Shown here piece by piece: positions 63,736 to 64,000 of a stretch of DNA of 64,000 nt. Numbering within the stretch: position 1 is the first letter of the stretch; the number at the start of each line of letters is the position of its first letter. The stretch covers positions 62,001 through 126,000 of the forward strand of contig WTXG01000098.1 of assembly GCA_022496185.1 (NCBI GenBank). Direction: 5' to 3'. The notes under the pieces are model-generated. The model was not told the origin of the DNA and searched no databases. It was given only the letters and a program-made list of their open reading frames with translations. A program made the translations under genes and the position numbers. The stretch comes from Multifurca ochricompacta. Lineage: Eukaryota; Basidiomycota; Agaricomycetes; Russulales; Russulaceae.

Positions 63736-64000
63736 TTACGAAAAGTCTTCCTCGTGCACCACCCGGATGTCCAACGGTACCTGTGCGGTCTTCCCATCGC
63801 CAAAGGGCGGTTGTACGACAGGCACTTGCAAACCGTTCATCTTCCAGTATATCTCTTTCTTATTACCATTTCATCCCTCAAAGATGGCAGAGAAAAATGC
63901 ATGCTTGAAATGAGCGTCGTGATGATTTGTTCTGTGCAAACCAACAAATCAATCCTAGCCAGTAGCTACGAAAAATGTACGTACTGATCTCCATCTCCGC
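63736..64000 (-). pseudogene. Cytochrome P450, 3' end, frameshifted, cut by the window edge
   Basis: Only the part after the haem-binding cysteine lies in the window. The exon 63985-64000 encodes AEMEI, a 53-nt GT-AG intron (63932-63984) follows, and the next exon continues KQIITTLISSMHFSLPS, the helix typical after the P450 haem loop. The reading then shifts by one base near 63860 (after RDE). The new frame gives GNKKEIYWKMNGLQVPVVQP, QVPLDIRVVHEEDFS and stops at TAA 63736-63738. P450s are haem monooxygenases, usually anchored in the ER membrane. The rest of the gene, with the catalytic residues, lies beyond 64000. The shift suggests a pseudogene, or a sequence error. Confidence 0.7.

Overview
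The window looks like a repeat-rich stretch of a basidiomycete genome, most likely a mushroom-forming fungus (Agaricomycetes). The grounds are a multi-intron MED12-like gene with 50-120 nt introns, an array of F-box genes, a tandem pair of seven-helix membrane-protein genes of a type common in Agaricomycetes, a P450 tail, and chromodomain-bearing Ty3-type and Ty1/copia-type retrotransposons. The species cannot be named from the sequence.

Layout. (1) 0.4-12.7 kb: five minus-strand copies of one F-box gene. Two are intact main exons (2820-4229 and 5774-7258), two are broken (389-1307 and 11281-12667) and one is a remnant (9216-9654). Solo LTRs, LINE tails and hAT-like elements lie between them. 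(2) 13.0-15.0 kb: a solo LTR, a 501-bp hAT-like MITE with a perfect 8-bp target duplication, and a LINE that carries only ORF1. (3) 15.05-35.03 kb: a three-level nest. A copia element (Copia2, TSD TGGCC) has a chromovirus (G1, TSD GCCCG) in its RNase H domain, and G1 has a second chromovirus (G2, TSD CAAAC) in one LTR. G1 and G2 each carry gag, pol with a C-terminal chromodomain, and a third ORF with four zinc-knuckle-like clusters between pol and the 3' LTR. Their primer-binding sites are perfectly complementary to the predicted 5' end of their own RNA, as in Tf1-type self-priming. (4) 35.6-44.1 kb: a second, older copia element (Copia1) lying between a truncated MITE and another ORF1-only LINE; that LINE is itself split by a 1452-bp hAT-like element. 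(5) 45.5-51.1 kb: the MED12 gene, the only clear housekeeping gene. (6) 51.4-58.1 kb: a segmental tandem duplication carrying two seven-helix protein genes. The first has a solo LTR inserted three codons before its stop, and the second preserves the empty site. (7) 58-64 kb: more solo LTRs, a 118-bp tandem repeat, a small secreted-peptide gene with a clear TATA box, and at the window edge the 3' end of a frameshifted cytochrome P450 gene.

Two patterns run through the transposons. All 12 differences between the paired LTRs of G1, G2 and Copia2 are C/T or G/A changes at CpG, and all eleven in-frame nonsense codons identified in the four LTR elements are TGA. Both point to decay by deamination of methylated CpG. 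Host genes sit as islands between these layers.

Many minus-strand reading frames, including the F-box main exons, open on GTG or TTG rather than ATG, so their true starts probably lie in short upstream exons that I could not fix.
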